A stretch of 64,000 nucleotides of DNA, taken from assembly GCA_028284385.1 (NCBI GenBank), contig JANQRT010000060.1, forward strand, positions 62,001-126,000, given 5' to 3'. Under the pieces are notes generated by a model. It was not told the DNA's origin. It did no database searches and saw only the letters and a list, made by a program, of their open reading frames with translations. The translations under genes and the position numbers were made by a program. This DNA comes from Opitutaceae bacterium (GTDB lineage: Bacteria; Verrucomicrobiota; Verrucomicrobiia; Opitutales; Opitutaceae). Shown piece after piece: positions 52,703 through 61,035 of the stretch (the first letter of the stretch is position 1; each line of letters begins with the position of its first letter).

Positions 52703-53866
52703 ATGGCTTCCTCTGAATCAGCAGTTTCCTGTTTTGAAACCAACTTTCAATCATCTCCCCAAGTTGTGGCAACGGCGCCGGGAAGGGTTGAGGTGATTGG
52801 CAACCATACCGATTACAATCAAGGTCCGGTTATCGGGGCGGCAATCGATCGCAACGTTACGGTCGCTTTGAGTCGAATTGCTGACACCGTATTTCGTTTT
52901 GCAAGTTCGGAATATCCTTTTGTCGAAGTCAACGACAGTTCTTTAAAGCAGTCTGGAGAAAACGCTTGGGTAAACTATCCGCTCGGTGTATACAATGCTT
53001 TGATACGGAGAGGATTGAAGCCGTCCGGAGGATTTCAAATTGCCGTTGAATCGAATGTGCCTTCCGGCGCCGGACTGAGCAGCAGCGCTGCGCTGGAGCT
53101 AGCTTCCGCTAAGGCTATAGCTTCTGCGTTTGATTTAGAGTTGTCCGACAAGGAATTCGCCATTGCCTGCCGCGAGGCTGAAAACGATTTTGTCGGGGTG
53201 CCTTGCGGAATACTGGATCAAGGCGTGTCGGCATTCGGTCAAGCGGGTCAATTAGTACATATCGATTGTAGGGAGCTCGTCTTTTCCACTTTCCCTCTTG
53301 GCAGTGCGTATAGTATATGGATTTTCAATACGCATAAAAAGCATTCTCTCGTGGAGTCTATGTATGCGACGCGTCACAAGGAGTGCTTCGAAGCTGTCGA
53401 TCAGCTTCGAGCCGCTGGACTGGAAGTCTCCTATCTAGCGGATGTTAACCCCGATCAGTTCGAAGCCCACAAGAGCCGTTTATCGGAAGATGTAGCTAAG
53501 CGAGCAGAACATGTCATCTATGAGATCGAAAGGGTCAATCAGGTGGACTCGCTCCTCGCTGAAGGCCAGGTCGGCCAAGTAGGCGAGTTGCTATTCGCTT
53601 CGCACGAAAGTTCTAGCAAGCTGTTTGAAAACAGTATCGAAGAATTGGATTATCTCGTCTCGATATTGAAGTCTATGCCTGACGTCGTCGGAGCTCGACT
53701 AACCGGAGGTGGCTTTGGGGGGGCGGCTATGGCCCTAGCCGGAGAGGCTTTTACCGATTCTTATGCTCAGTCCGTCGCCTCCGCTTACAGAGGGCGTTTT
53801 GGCGACGAGCCAGATATTTTGCATTGTCACATCTCCGACGGAGCTAGACTGCTCAGCTCGAACTAA
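52703..53866 (+). CDS. galK: Galactokinase-family (GHMP) sugar kinase
   Basis: About 387 residues from ATG 52703. GHMP motifs are clear: the N-terminal sugar-binding loop GRVEVIGNHTDYNQG, the ATP loop VPSGAGLSSSAALE and the late LTGGGFGGAAM. In classic galactokinases the first motif is GRVNLIGEHTDY; here the glutamate is Asn, and Asn three positions after Arg is Glu. This places it in a subgroup whose sugar may not be galactose. The catalytic Asp is probably in CGILDQGVSAFGQ. No other Leloir gene is adjacent. It begins 52 bases after the HU terminator. Confidence 0.82.
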   Translation: MASSESAVSCFETNFQSSPQVVATAPGRVEVIGNHTDYNQGPVIGAAIDRNVTVALSRIADTVFRFASSEYPFVEVNDSSLKQSGENAWVNYPLGVYNALIRRGLKPSGGFQIAVESNVPSGAGLSSSAALELASAKAIASAFDLELSDKEFAIACREAENDFVGVPCGILDQGVSAFGQAGQLVHIDCRELVFSTFPLGSAYSIWIFNTHKKHSLVESMYATRHKECFEAVDQLRAAGLEVSYLADVNPDQFEAHKSRLSEDVAKRAEHVIYEIERVNQVDSLLAEGQVGQVGELLFASHESSSKLFENSIEELDYLVSILKSMPDVVGARLTGGGFGGAAMALAGEAFTDSYAQSVASAYRGRFGDEPDILHCHISDGARLLSSN

Positions 53867-53874
53867 AAACTGAG

Positions 53875-54759
53875 TCAGTAAATGATTTCCGCGAAAATGG
53901 CGAAGTAGTCGTTTACGAGACGCTCGCCCCAAAGGAAGTAGACGATCGCTCCGGCAGCAAGCATGGGTCCGAAGGGCGTGTGTTTGCCAAAGATTTGGTT
54001 GTCGCCATCGTCTTTTCCTTTTGCGCGTACCTTTTTTATAAGCATCCAGATGCATAGACCAAAGAGGCCTATAACGGAGCCACCCATAAGGGAGAAGACC
54101 GCTCCCTGCCATCCGGTGAATGCTCCGATGCCGCCTAAAAGTTTTACGTCTCCAAATCCCATGGCCTCTTTTCTCAGGACGAGCTCCGCTACGAGCGCCA
54201 GCCAAAGAATGATGCCTGATCCGATCAGAATACCAAGGAGAGATTCTATTAGAGACTGTGTTGAGGCTGTTAGAGGAAGCGATCTTTCGATATTATGTAA
54301 TGAAGGAAACAATACAGACAGAACTAGCCCTGAAAACGCTAATCCAATTGAAAAGCGATCCGGAATCTCCATGTGGTCGAAATCGATAAAGCTGGCGCAG
54401 ATCAGCATTGAGATGAAAAGCATGAGACAAGCGGACTTAGCTGGAGAATGAGTCAACCATGCAGCGAGAAACAGGCTGCCAGTCAGCATTTCGACAAAAG
54501 GATAGCGAAAGCTATAAGGCTGATCACAACAGCGGGCTTTGCCTCTCAGAATAAACCAGCTTAAAATTGGAAGATTGTCATACCAGGCAATCGCTTTTCC
54601 ACAAGCGCAGGTGGAGCCTGGACTAATGATCGACTTTTCTGCAGGTATTCGATAGATGCATACGTTTAAAAAACTTCCCACAATCGCCCCAAAAACAAAA
54701 GCGAAAATCTGGAACAATAGGGGGAAGCCTTCGTATACGCTAATGAAATCCTCAATCAT
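53875..54759 (-). CDS. Prepilin peptidase (type IV)
   Basis: A 294-residue PilD/GspO-family membrane protein. The N-terminal methylase-type domain has VGSFLNVCIYRIP and two cysteine pairs in STCACGKAIAWYD and KARCCDQPYSFRYP. The aspartyl protease residues are in CASFIDFDHMEIPD and MGFGDVKLLGGIGAF. It cleaves and methylates prepilins or pseudopilins for type IV pili or type II secretion. No pilin genes are next to it. It has about eight membrane segments. It is convergent with the sugar kinase gene and follows aroE closely on the same strand. Confidence 0.92.
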   Translation of the reverse strand: MIEDFISVYEGFPLLFQIFAFVFGAIVGSFLNVCIYRIPAEKSIISPGSTCACGKAIAWYDNLPILSWFILRGKARCCDQPYSFRYPFVEMLTGSLFLAAWLTHSPAKSACLMLFISMLICASFIDFDHMEIPDRFSIGLAFSGLVLSVLFPSLHNIERSLPLTASTQSLIESLLGILIGSGIILWLALVAELVLRKEAMGFGDVKLLGGIGAFTGWQGAVFSLMGGSVIGLFGLCIWMLIKKVRAKGKDDGDNQIFGKHTPFGPMLAAGAIVYFLWGERLVNDYFAIFAEIIY

Positions 54760-54770
54760 TCAGATAGGTA

Positions 54771-55700
54771 TCAAACTCGAATCGCCATTTCCTTGGTGGC
54801 CGATTCCATCATGACAGAAGTAGGAACTTCTGTGCCAGTCCAAATTTCAAGGGATTTTGCTCCTTGATATACCAGCATTGAGAGTCCGTTGGCGTATTTA
54901 CCCCCAAGTTTCCTGACATGCTGCATCAATCGAGTTTCGGGTGGATTGTATATCATGTCGTAGAGAGCCACTTTGGATTGTAGTGAATCCTCCCTTACTG
55001 GTAATGGATCATCCGTTTTCAATCCCAGCGAGGTCGCATTGATAACGAGACTATCATTTGGAATTGAAAAGATCGGATCCTCTGGACTGTATCCATTCAA
55101 TGGTAAGCTGGCGTCCTTGGCCAGTGGTTGCATATCGAGAATCAATCGATTAAGCCTTTCCTGATTTCGGTTCACAATATGCAGTGATGAACACCCTCGC
55201 TCGATACAGGTCGCGGCGGCTGCTCTAGCCGCTCCGCCTGCCCCCAGTAGATAAATGGTCCTTCCCTTGATTTCCGAACCAAGGTCTCTTCTGATGCCTT
55301 CCAGAAGTCCAAAACCGTCTGTATTGAATCCCTCATAGCTTGAAGCTGTCCTTTTCAATGTATTGATAGACCCGGTACAATTAACAAATTCGTCTTTTGT
55401 CTCGATTGCGTCTAGAACGATTTCCTTGTGGGGTACGGTCAGGTTGATCCCTCTGAATCCTTTTTCGTGGAATTTTGGAAGCGATGCGATCAGCTCTTCG
55501 GGAGGAACTTCGAATTTGAAATACCGCCAATCGGAAAACCCAGGCTTTTTCTCTGACAGCTTCTGCAAAGCTGCGTTGTGCATCTGCGGGCTGATGGAAT
55601 GTGTGACTGGATAGCCAAGAACGGCTAGACTGGCCCCGGGAAAATCCCAGTCATTCAAATCTTCAAGCGTATAAACGCGTTCGGGCGAATACGGTCGCAT
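54771..55700 (-). CDS. aroE: Shikimate dehydrogenase
   Basis: A 309-residue enzyme. The shikimate-binding start is LAVLGYPVTHSISPQMHNAA, the catalytic Lys-Asp pair is in INLTVPHKEIVLD and EGFNTDGFG, and the NADP-binding loop is YLLGAGGAARAAAAT with NRNQER after it. It reduces 3-dehydroshikimate. A ~20-residue N-terminal extension (YSPERVYTLEDLNDWDFPG) precedes the usual start. It is 11 bases upstream of the prepilin peptidase gene on the same strand, an unusual pairing. Confidence 0.93.
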   Translation of the reverse strand: MRPYSPERVYTLEDLNDWDFPGASLAVLGYPVTHSISPQMHNAALQKLSEKKPGFSDWRYFKFEVPPEELIASLPKFHEKGFRGINLTVPHKEIVLDAIETKDEFVNCTGSINTLKRTASSYEGFNTDGFGLLEGIRRDLGSEIKGRTIYLLGAGGAARAAAATCIERGCSSLHIVNRNQERLNRLILDMQPLAKDASLPLNGYSPEDPIFSIPNDSLVINATSLGLKTDDPLPVREDSLQSKVALYDMIYNPPETRLMQHVRKLGGKYANGLSMLVYQGAKSLEIWTGTEVPTSVMMESATKEMAIRV

Positions 55701-55751
55701 CGCCTTGAACGGTTAGAAACGATACGATGCCTGAGCGAGAAAAATCGTAGA

Positions 55752-56621
55752 TTAGGGTTGGGATCGTTTTCGGTAGGTTTCCGTGAACGTGACGATAAAG
55801 CTCTTGTACAGGTTGGACATCTGCGGCTGCCCGTTTTCCGCGTAGTGTTTTACCAAGTTGCGGCAGCATCGGCAAAGAGTCTCCCGGATGGAGGCAGGAG
55901 CCATAATTCCGATTGTCGTGTTTCCTTCTTTAATTTCCAGTTTATCGAAGAGCTGAGAAGGTTTCAGGATGCGGCCTCTTTCGAAGGGGTCTACGTAGAA
56001 TGGCTCGTCATCTTCGAAGCTTCCCACCAGAAACCGGCCAGGCGCTGCGATCGGTTCGAGGTGTGCGCCGATGCGTTGACCAACAAGTATATAAAGAAGA
56101 GACAGAGCGATCGGCAATCCCTTCCTAGTCGCCAGAACCTCGTTAGCGAAGCTGTTTGCCGGGTCGTTGTATTTGTCAATATTGCCTCGAAAGCCATATT
56201 CGTGAAATAGTACTCGGTTAAGAATGAGGCAGCGGTCATGACTTGAGGCCGGCTCGATAATGAGTTCCTTGCATCGTCTTGCCAACTCGTCGAATTGCAT
56301 ACAAACTTTTCCTACATCAAGGTCGGGGTGGGCGACTCTGCTTAACAAAAGCCAGCCGCTTTCAAGGTCGTATTGTAGTGACTTGATAAAGGCAGTGAAT
56401 TCCTCGATGGGATTCGAGTTGTCCAGTTCAGCCAGAAACCACCTCGCATGCCAGCTGAGAAAGCGATTCGATCCGTTAGCCGCGTCTTTCAGCATACGGC
56501 GCCCCTCGGAACCAAGGCTCTCGAACTCCTTCAGCAATTCTTTCCTAACGACGGGACTGGGATCGTCTAGCAGCTCCAATAGCGCCTCTTTTCGCGATGT
56601 GGTTACAACGTCGTCTTGCAC
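55752..56621 (-). CDS. SirB1/transglutaminase-like domain protein
   Basis: A 289-residue protein. Residues ~150-215 match the SirB1-type transglutaminase-like core: DPANSFANEVLATRKGLPIA, SLLYILVGQRIGAHLEPI and PGRFLVGSF, but no catalytic Cys of the transglutaminase type is obvious. The N-terminal ~60 residues look like HEAT-type helices (KEALLELLDDPSPVVRKELL). The function of this family is poorly known. It ends 51 bases before aroE on the same strand, so they may be co-transcribed. Confidence 0.72.
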   Translation of the reverse strand: MQDDVVTTSRKEALLELLDDPSPVVRKELLKEFESLGSEGRRMLKDAANGSNRFLSWHARWFLAELDNSNPIEEFTAFIKSLQYDLESGWLLLSRVAHPDLDVGKVCMQFDELARRCKELIIEPASSHDRCLILNRVLFHEYGFRGNIDKYNDPANSFANEVLATRKGLPIALSLLYILVGQRIGAHLEPIAAPGRFLVGSFEDDEPFYVDPFERGRILKPSQLFDKLEIKEGNTTIGIMAPASIRETLCRCCRNLVKHYAENGQPQMSNLYKSFIVTFTETYRKRSQP

Positions 56622-57061
56622 GCGATAAAGTTGGATGATTATCTGTGTTTAAGCAATATGCAAAGACGCTAAAGCTTAGAATAAATGCGCGTTTTTAACA
56701 GCGATTCTTTCTTGGTTTTGACGAGACATCTTTTGTGAATTTGTCAAGAGCGAATCCTTATGTAACGAAAATCTGGATGCTGCTAGCCTAATTCAGAAAG
56801 GCTTTCTTTCGCCTCAAACTTAACTCGCTATCAATTCTCGACTTACGCTAATTGAGGACAGCGATTGGCTAAATGCTTGGTGGGGAACTACCCGTGAAAT
56901 GGACTTGGAGCTCTAGGCGAGTCTCGATTTTCTTTATCATCAGGTCCGCTCGAAAGGGTCTTTGTAGCAGTTTTGAACAAATATAAAAATGTAATAAAAT
57001 AGATTATTCTATTGATGATCAGTAGTTTGCGAAATTCGCAAATTTAAAAAGTAAGAAAAAA
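56622..57061. other. 440-bp AT-rich intergenic region
   Basis: It lies between the divergent SirB1-like gene and the small gene at 57062. No ORF is convincing. AT content rises near 56980-57060. A perfect inverted repeat at 57026-57042, listed separately, sits just ahead of the small gene. Confidence 0.4.
57026..57042. promoter_or_regulatory. 17-bp inverted repeat upstream of the small gene
   Basis: TTTGCGAA-A-TTCGCAAA is a perfect 8+1+8 palindrome ending 19 bases before the ATG at 57062, a position where a bound protein would block transcription or translation start. Confidence 0.45.
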
Positions 57062-57397
57062 ATGGAAGGAAAATTAAAGTTCACGTCTACGATGTCGATG
57101 CGCGGAATAAGGTTTAAAATACAATTAACACAAGAAGGGAATCTTGACTCTTTAGGAGACACGAGCATGGAACCGCTCTATCCACAGAATATTTTAGAAC
57201 GTACATTTCCTATACTGCGCGAACAAAGAGAAAAAGCGGAGCGGGAAGCCAGTGTTCGTTCAAATTCGCGGGAAAGGGATTTCGACCAAACTGAAGTCGA
57301 ATACCCGGGCGATGCGTTAAATGATGATGTGGAACTGTATGGAGATATCCCTTACGAAGGTGGTCCGGCGGGTAGAAATTTAAACACGCTCGCCTGA
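57062..57397 (+). CDS. Small acidic protein of unknown function
   Basis: A 111-residue protein not recognised. The N-terminal ~30 residues (LKFTSTMSMRGIRFKIQLTQ) look like a beta-hairpin, and the remainder is hydrophilic and strongly charged (REQREKAEREAS), probably disordered or helical. No signal peptide. It overlaps the 3' end of the receiver gene at 57380 by 18 bases, tail to tail, and has a perfect palindrome upstream. It may belong with that regulator. Confidence 0.42.
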   Translation: MEGKLKFTSTMSMRGIRFKIQLTQEGNLDSLGDTSMEPLYPQNILERTFPILREQREKAEREASVRSNSRERDFDQTEVEYPGDALNDDVELYGDIPYEGGPAGRNLNTLA

Positions 57398-57793
57398 GAG
57401 TTTCAGATTGTCTCTTGCTGCCATCCCTTCAGAAAGGATCTTAATCAAGCCGGCAGAGAGAAATGGTTTGGTTATGAGTCCGTCGATACGCTTGCCGTCG
57501 AGTCTTTCTTTGATTTCCTCATCGAAGCAACCGCTCATCGGAAAAACGAATAAGTCGGGTTTTATTTTCAAAAGTTCGTCGTAAAGATCTTCTCCTTGCG
57601 TATTTTCCAAATTGAGATCCAGCAAAACCGCATCGATTTCATCTCGTTTTTCATTTAAAATGGCTGTAGCCTCATGAGCCTTTGCTGCAAAGAGAGCAAC
57701 CGCTCCCGCGGAGGTGATTATCACTTCCAGCAAACTGCGAAGACCTTCATCGTCGTCGATAATCAAAAATGTGCCTGAAAGCGAGTCTAGCAT
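57380..57793 (-). CDS. Single-domain response regulator (REC)
   Basis: A 137-residue receiver domain: LIIDDDEGLRSLL, phospho-Asp D59 in VLLDLNLENTQGEDL, the switch Ser in FPMSGCFDEE and the lysine in LITKPFLSAG. No output domain is attached. It is overlapped at its 3' end by the small acidic protein gene on the opposite strand. Partner kinase unknown. Confidence 0.8.
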   Translation of the reverse strand: MLDSLSGTFLIIDDDEGLRSLLEVIITSAGAVALFAAKAHEATAILNEKRDEIDAVLLDLNLENTQGEDLYDELLKIKPDLFVFPMSGCFDEEIKERLDGKRIDGLITKPFLSAGLIKILSEGMAARDNLKLSGERV

Positions 57794-57941
57794 GCGGTCA
57801 ATCCTCTAAGTCTATCGGTACTTAAGACCATAAGCTTATAAGAAAAAGATGTTAATCGAGAGTTTCTTTTTCAACGTCTAGAGGATGGGATGTAAATTGA
57901 CTGAAAAATTGAATCTCGCAATGGGAAAATGTATTGGATCT

Positions 57942-58163
57942 TCAATTAGTTTGGCTTTTCGCCTTCATTATGCTGGGCAGGACTCTTGATATGGCTTCAG
58001 ACATACGCTTTTCACGCTCTGGCGTCATGGAAATTCGATTACGTAGCTGGAGATTGTTCCTGGCTATGGCATAGGCGAAAATTTCGTGATGACCATTCAG
58101 TATGTTCTTGGCGACCTCGCTGGGAATTTCCTCGAGAGAGGGAGCGGCGCCTGATAGGATCAA
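57942..58163 (-). CDS. Possible small protein, unknown
   Basis: A 73-codon frame with charged helical C-terminus (TPEREKRMSEAISRVLPSIM). The only starts in frame are the TTG at 58163 and later codons, and no ATG precedes the conserved-looking part, so start and coding are uncertain. A TATAAT-like box lies about 55 bases upstream on this strand. Confidence 0.3.
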   Translation of the reverse strand: MILSGAAPSLEEIPSEVAKNILNGHHEIFAYAIARNNLQLRNRISMTPEREKRMSEAISRVLPSIMKAKSQTN

Positions 58164-58287
58164 AGCTCCGATGTCAGGTACAAGCCGTTGGCTCTTGGCT
58201 GGTTGCTAGCCCATAAATTATAGCCAACCTGCCAAGGTGGAATCCCAAACATTCCGCTTCATGAGAATTGTATTAAGCCATAGAATA

Positions 58288-58581
58288 CTAAAGGCAGGAA
58301 CTTGCCGAAAATCTAGCTTTTAGAAGCAGGGATAGCAGGAATGGATACAGCATAGCTCGGTAAAAAGGCTCCTTTTCGAGAGTTCCGGAAGCGATTTTTT
58401 CAGCGAGCAGGAGACTTTCCCGGCTGTCTAGAACTGGGCTTATGCCAAATGGAGCTTGCCAATACCAAACAAAGTGGAGGAAGGCATAGCCAAATGAAGC
58501 TAGAGCGATCCAGAGCATGAGTTTTCGATACGGCGTTGACCAGACGACACTTTGATAGCCGCATTTGTAATTGCAATTCAA
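58288..58581 (-). pseudogene. Truncated GT39/ArnT-like membrane glycosyltransferase (N-terminal remnant)
   Basis: A 97-codon frame whose residues ~22-85 (LWIALASFGYAFLHFVWYWQ, then VLDSRESLLLAEKIASGTLE and EPFYRAMLYPFLLSLLL) closely follow the first membrane segment and first periplasmic loop of GT39-type glycosyltransferases, including the Asp-Ser-Arg region. Such enzymes are ~500 residues or longer, but this frame ends at 58288 and nothing on the minus strand downstream continues the family. It is therefore a remnant or an unusually short gene. The 5' end overlaps the TVP38-like gene on the opposite strand; an ATG at 58518 would avoid the overlap. Confidence 0.45.
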
Positions 58582-59273
58582 GCGTAGAAAAGAATCCTCG
58601 ATTCATCCCTAACAAAAAACAGAAATTGGCTTTCCTTTTTCTCATTGGGTTCATTGCCATATCTGCTCTGGGCTTTGTCCTTTGGCAATTTCGCAGCGAT
58701 TTGGCGACTATCGATATCAAGGCTTGGTTAGACCGAATTGCTGGTTTTGGCGCTCTGCCTTTTTTTGTGGCTATGGCCATACTTCCTTCTTTCTGGATGC
58801 CCGTTTCCCCCTTCCTTCTTTTTGCGGGAGCTGTTTACAGTCTGCCTGTGGCGATTATCGGCTGCGCTTCTTCTTTAAGCGTGAACATGGCGCTATCCTG
58901 GGCAATTGCTGGAAAGTGGTTCCGACCGTTCTTCGAGCGTCTGGCGCATCGGTTTGGTTATAGCATTCCTGATCTTCAGCGGAGGGACATGCTGCAAGTC
59001 GCCATCCTTTTGCGACTAACTCCTGGCATGCCTTTCCCGATGCAAAACTACCTTCTAGGTCTAGCTGGAATGCCTTTTGGATGGTACATGATTGTCTCTG
59101 TTCCTCTCAACCTCATTATTGGAATCAGTATCGTTATCTTTGGCGAAGCTATCATCAAGGGCAATGTGACCCTTATTCTGTTGGCGATCTGCTTGTTTTT
59201 AGTAATCAGCTTATCAATACGTGTTGTGAGGAATCGCTTGAGCCGCAATCGAATTGAAAGCCAGCTGCAATGA
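58536..59273 (+). CDS. TVP38/TMEM64 (DedA-like, VTT domain) membrane protein
   Basis: About 245 residues if the TTG at 58536 is the start; no ATG lies before the first membrane segment. It has about five hydrophobic segments, with the VTT-domain features MPVSPFLLFAGAVY, LSWAIAGKWFRPFF and LRLTPGMPFPMQNYLLGLAG, which includes the conserved R-x-x-P-x-P-F-x-x-x-N-Y motif. This family works in lipid scrambling or transport across the membrane. It overlaps xseA by four bases. Confidence 0.78.
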   Translation: MTRRHFDSRICNCNSSVEKNPRFIPNKKQKLAFLFLIGFIAISALGFVLWQFRSDLATIDIKAWLDRIAGFGALPFFVAMAILPSFWMPVSPFLLFAGAVYSLPVAIIGCASSLSVNMALSWAIAGKWFRPFFERLAHRFGYSIPDLQRRDMLQVAILLRLTPGMPFPMQNYLLGLAGMPFGWYMIVSVPLNLIIGISIVIFGEAIIKGNVTLILLAICLFLVISLSIRVVRNRLSRNRIESQLQ

Positions 59274-60610
59274 GTTTTTCCGACCAGTTTGGAGATGATG
59301 ATGCGCTAACCGTTTCCGATTACACGCGAAAGTTGAAGCTCCTGCTTGAAGGAAATGTTAAACCGTCATGGGTGAGCGGAGAGGTATTGAATTTCAGGAG
59401 ACAGGTTAGTGGGCATCTGTATTTTACTCTAAAGGATCAAGGAGCGCAGCTGCCTTGCGTTATGTTTCGGGGTAACGCCTCCTCAATTTCCTTCGATCTG
59501 CGCGACGGACTTGAAGCGCTTGCATACGGAGAGATCAGTGTATACGAGCCTCATGGGAAGTATCAGCTTATTGTCCGGGCTATTGTAGAATCAGGCGCCG
59601 GTCGATTGCATCGCGAATTCGAGCGTCTTAAACGAAAACTCCATAGCGAAGGGCTTTTCGATCAGAAACGTAAAAAGCCTTTGCCGGTCTTCCCGACGAA
59701 AGTCGCCTTCATTACTTCTCAAACAGGAGCGGCGATCCAGGACTTCATTCGGGTTCTCAAACGCCGGGGTTGGCGCGGACAGATGGTTCTTTTCCCTGCA
59801 AAAGTTCAAGGCCAAAGAGCCTCTGATGAAATAATCAAAGCTCTTCGATATGCCGATCGGCTCAAGCTTTTCGATGTAATTGTGGTTGGAAGAGGCGGTG
59901 GCAGCCTGGAAGATCTTTGGTGTTTCAACGAAGAGGCTCTCGCCAGAGCGATCAGCAATATGGATACGCCGGTGATCTCAGCCGTTGGGCATGAGATTGA
60001 TTTTACTCTCAGCGATTTCGTGGCCGATGCGCGAGCAGAGACTCCTTCCTCAGCCGCCGAATTGATCACCAGCGCGTTTCTGGAATCCGAACAAAAATTG
60101 ATGGAATCCCACGATCGGATCGAGGGAACTGTTGATTGGGCGATGCAAGAATTGGAACGAGACCTTTTTGGTCTCAAATCCCGGCTAGTAGCATTGTCTC
60201 CTCGAAATGCAGTGGAGAACTCGACTCTAAAATTGGATGACTTGATGAACCGGCTGAATGCTGGTGTCGCTTCTTGCCTCCATTCAAAATCCAATGGTCT
60301 TGCAAGTTCTAAAGAGCATTTCGCCCGACTGCAACCTCGTTATCGAGTTGCGGTTGCACGAGACCGAGTGAAATCCTTTGATAGCCGTCTCCAAATTCTA
60401 GGCACGCAATTCCTTTCAAGAGCCGCCCAGCGTCTATCGAATTCTCGAGAGAAAATGCGCGGAATGGATCCAAAGGCTACATTGAAACGTGGATACGTAT
60501 TTCTTTCCGACAACAAGAAGCGGCCTATACGCAAGGTGGATGAAGTGCCGGAAAACGCGCCAATTGAAGCGACGTTTTGCGATGGCAGCGTGCGGCTCAG
60601 GAAAGACTAG
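59270..60610 (+). CDS. xseA: Exodeoxyribonuclease VII large subunit
   Basis: A 446-residue protein: N-terminal OB domain (WVSGEVLNFRRQVSGHLYFT), catalytic domain with VAFITSQTGAAIQDFIRVL, VVGRGGGSLEDLWCFNEE and SAVGHEIDFTLSDFVADARA, then a long coiled-coil region (~270-400). With XseB it degrades single-stranded DNA into acid-soluble oligonucleotides. xseB is not adjacent; the next gene is an unrelated ACT protein on the opposite strand. It overlaps the stop of the upstream membrane protein gene. Confidence 0.95.
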   Translation: MSFSDQFGDDDALTVSDYTRKLKLLLEGNVKPSWVSGEVLNFRRQVSGHLYFTLKDQGAQLPCVMFRGNASSISFDLRDGLEALAYGEISVYEPHGKYQLIVRAIVESGAGRLHREFERLKRKLHSEGLFDQKRKKPLPVFPTKVAFITSQTGAAIQDFIRVLKRRGWRGQMVLFPAKVQGQRASDEIIKALRYADRLKLFDVIVVGRGGGSLEDLWCFNEEALARAISNMDTPVISAVGHEIDFTLSDFVADARAETPSSAAELITSAFLESEQKLMESHDRIEGTVDWAMQELERDLFGLKSRLVALSPRNAVENSTLKLDDLMNRLNAGVASCLHSKSNGLASSKEHFARLQPRYRVAVARDRVKSFDSRLQILGTQFLSRAAQRLSNSREKMRGMDPKATLKRGYVFLSDNKKRPIRKVDEVPENAPIEATFCDGSVRLRKD

Positions 60611-60627
60611 TAGGCCAAATGAAGGCT

Positions 60628-61035
60628 CTAAGCGGCTTGGTCGAGTATCCTTGAAGCGAGTGGAATATTGGATACCTTGAATATAAGGCTTTGAGTTGAC
60701 TGGTCCAGGCTGCTCGCCGCGCATATGTAGTCGAGCTCGATTTTCGATTCTAGAAAAGAATGCGTGATTTCCGTCAATTTGCCCTTAACCTCATCCATCT
60801 TCATAAGAATGACTTGGTCCTGTTCGAATGCCAAATTTCGCGAAGCGAGTTCTTCGGCCGCTTCCTCTAGGCAGGGTCCAGTGATCAACAATTGTGACGC
60901 ATCGTGATCGTTGCCCATAGCGACCGAAAGCGAAGAGGTGGATTGTCGACGCCTTAAAATATCGATAACTTGTTTAACGCCTCCAATAGCGTCCTTTATT
61001 CTTACTGAAATCTGGGTTGCTACTCTGAAATGCAT
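60628..61035 (-). CDS. ACT-domain protein
   Basis: A 135-residue protein that looks like two ACT-like folds: the first starts VATQISVRIKDAIGGVKQVI, the second ELDYICAASSLDQSTQSLIF. ACT domains bind amino acids to regulate enzymes. There is no catalytic domain, so it is a stand-alone regulator or sensor. A terminator-like hairpin lies directly upstream on the same strand, so its own expression may be attenuated. It is convergent with xseA. Confidence 0.55.
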   Translation of the reverse strand: MHFRVATQISVRIKDAIGGVKQVIDILRRRQSTSSLSVAMGNDHDASQLLITGPCLEEAAEELASRNLAFEQDQVILMKMDEVKGKLTEITHSFLESKIELDYICAASSLDQSTQSLIFKVSNIPLASRILDQAA

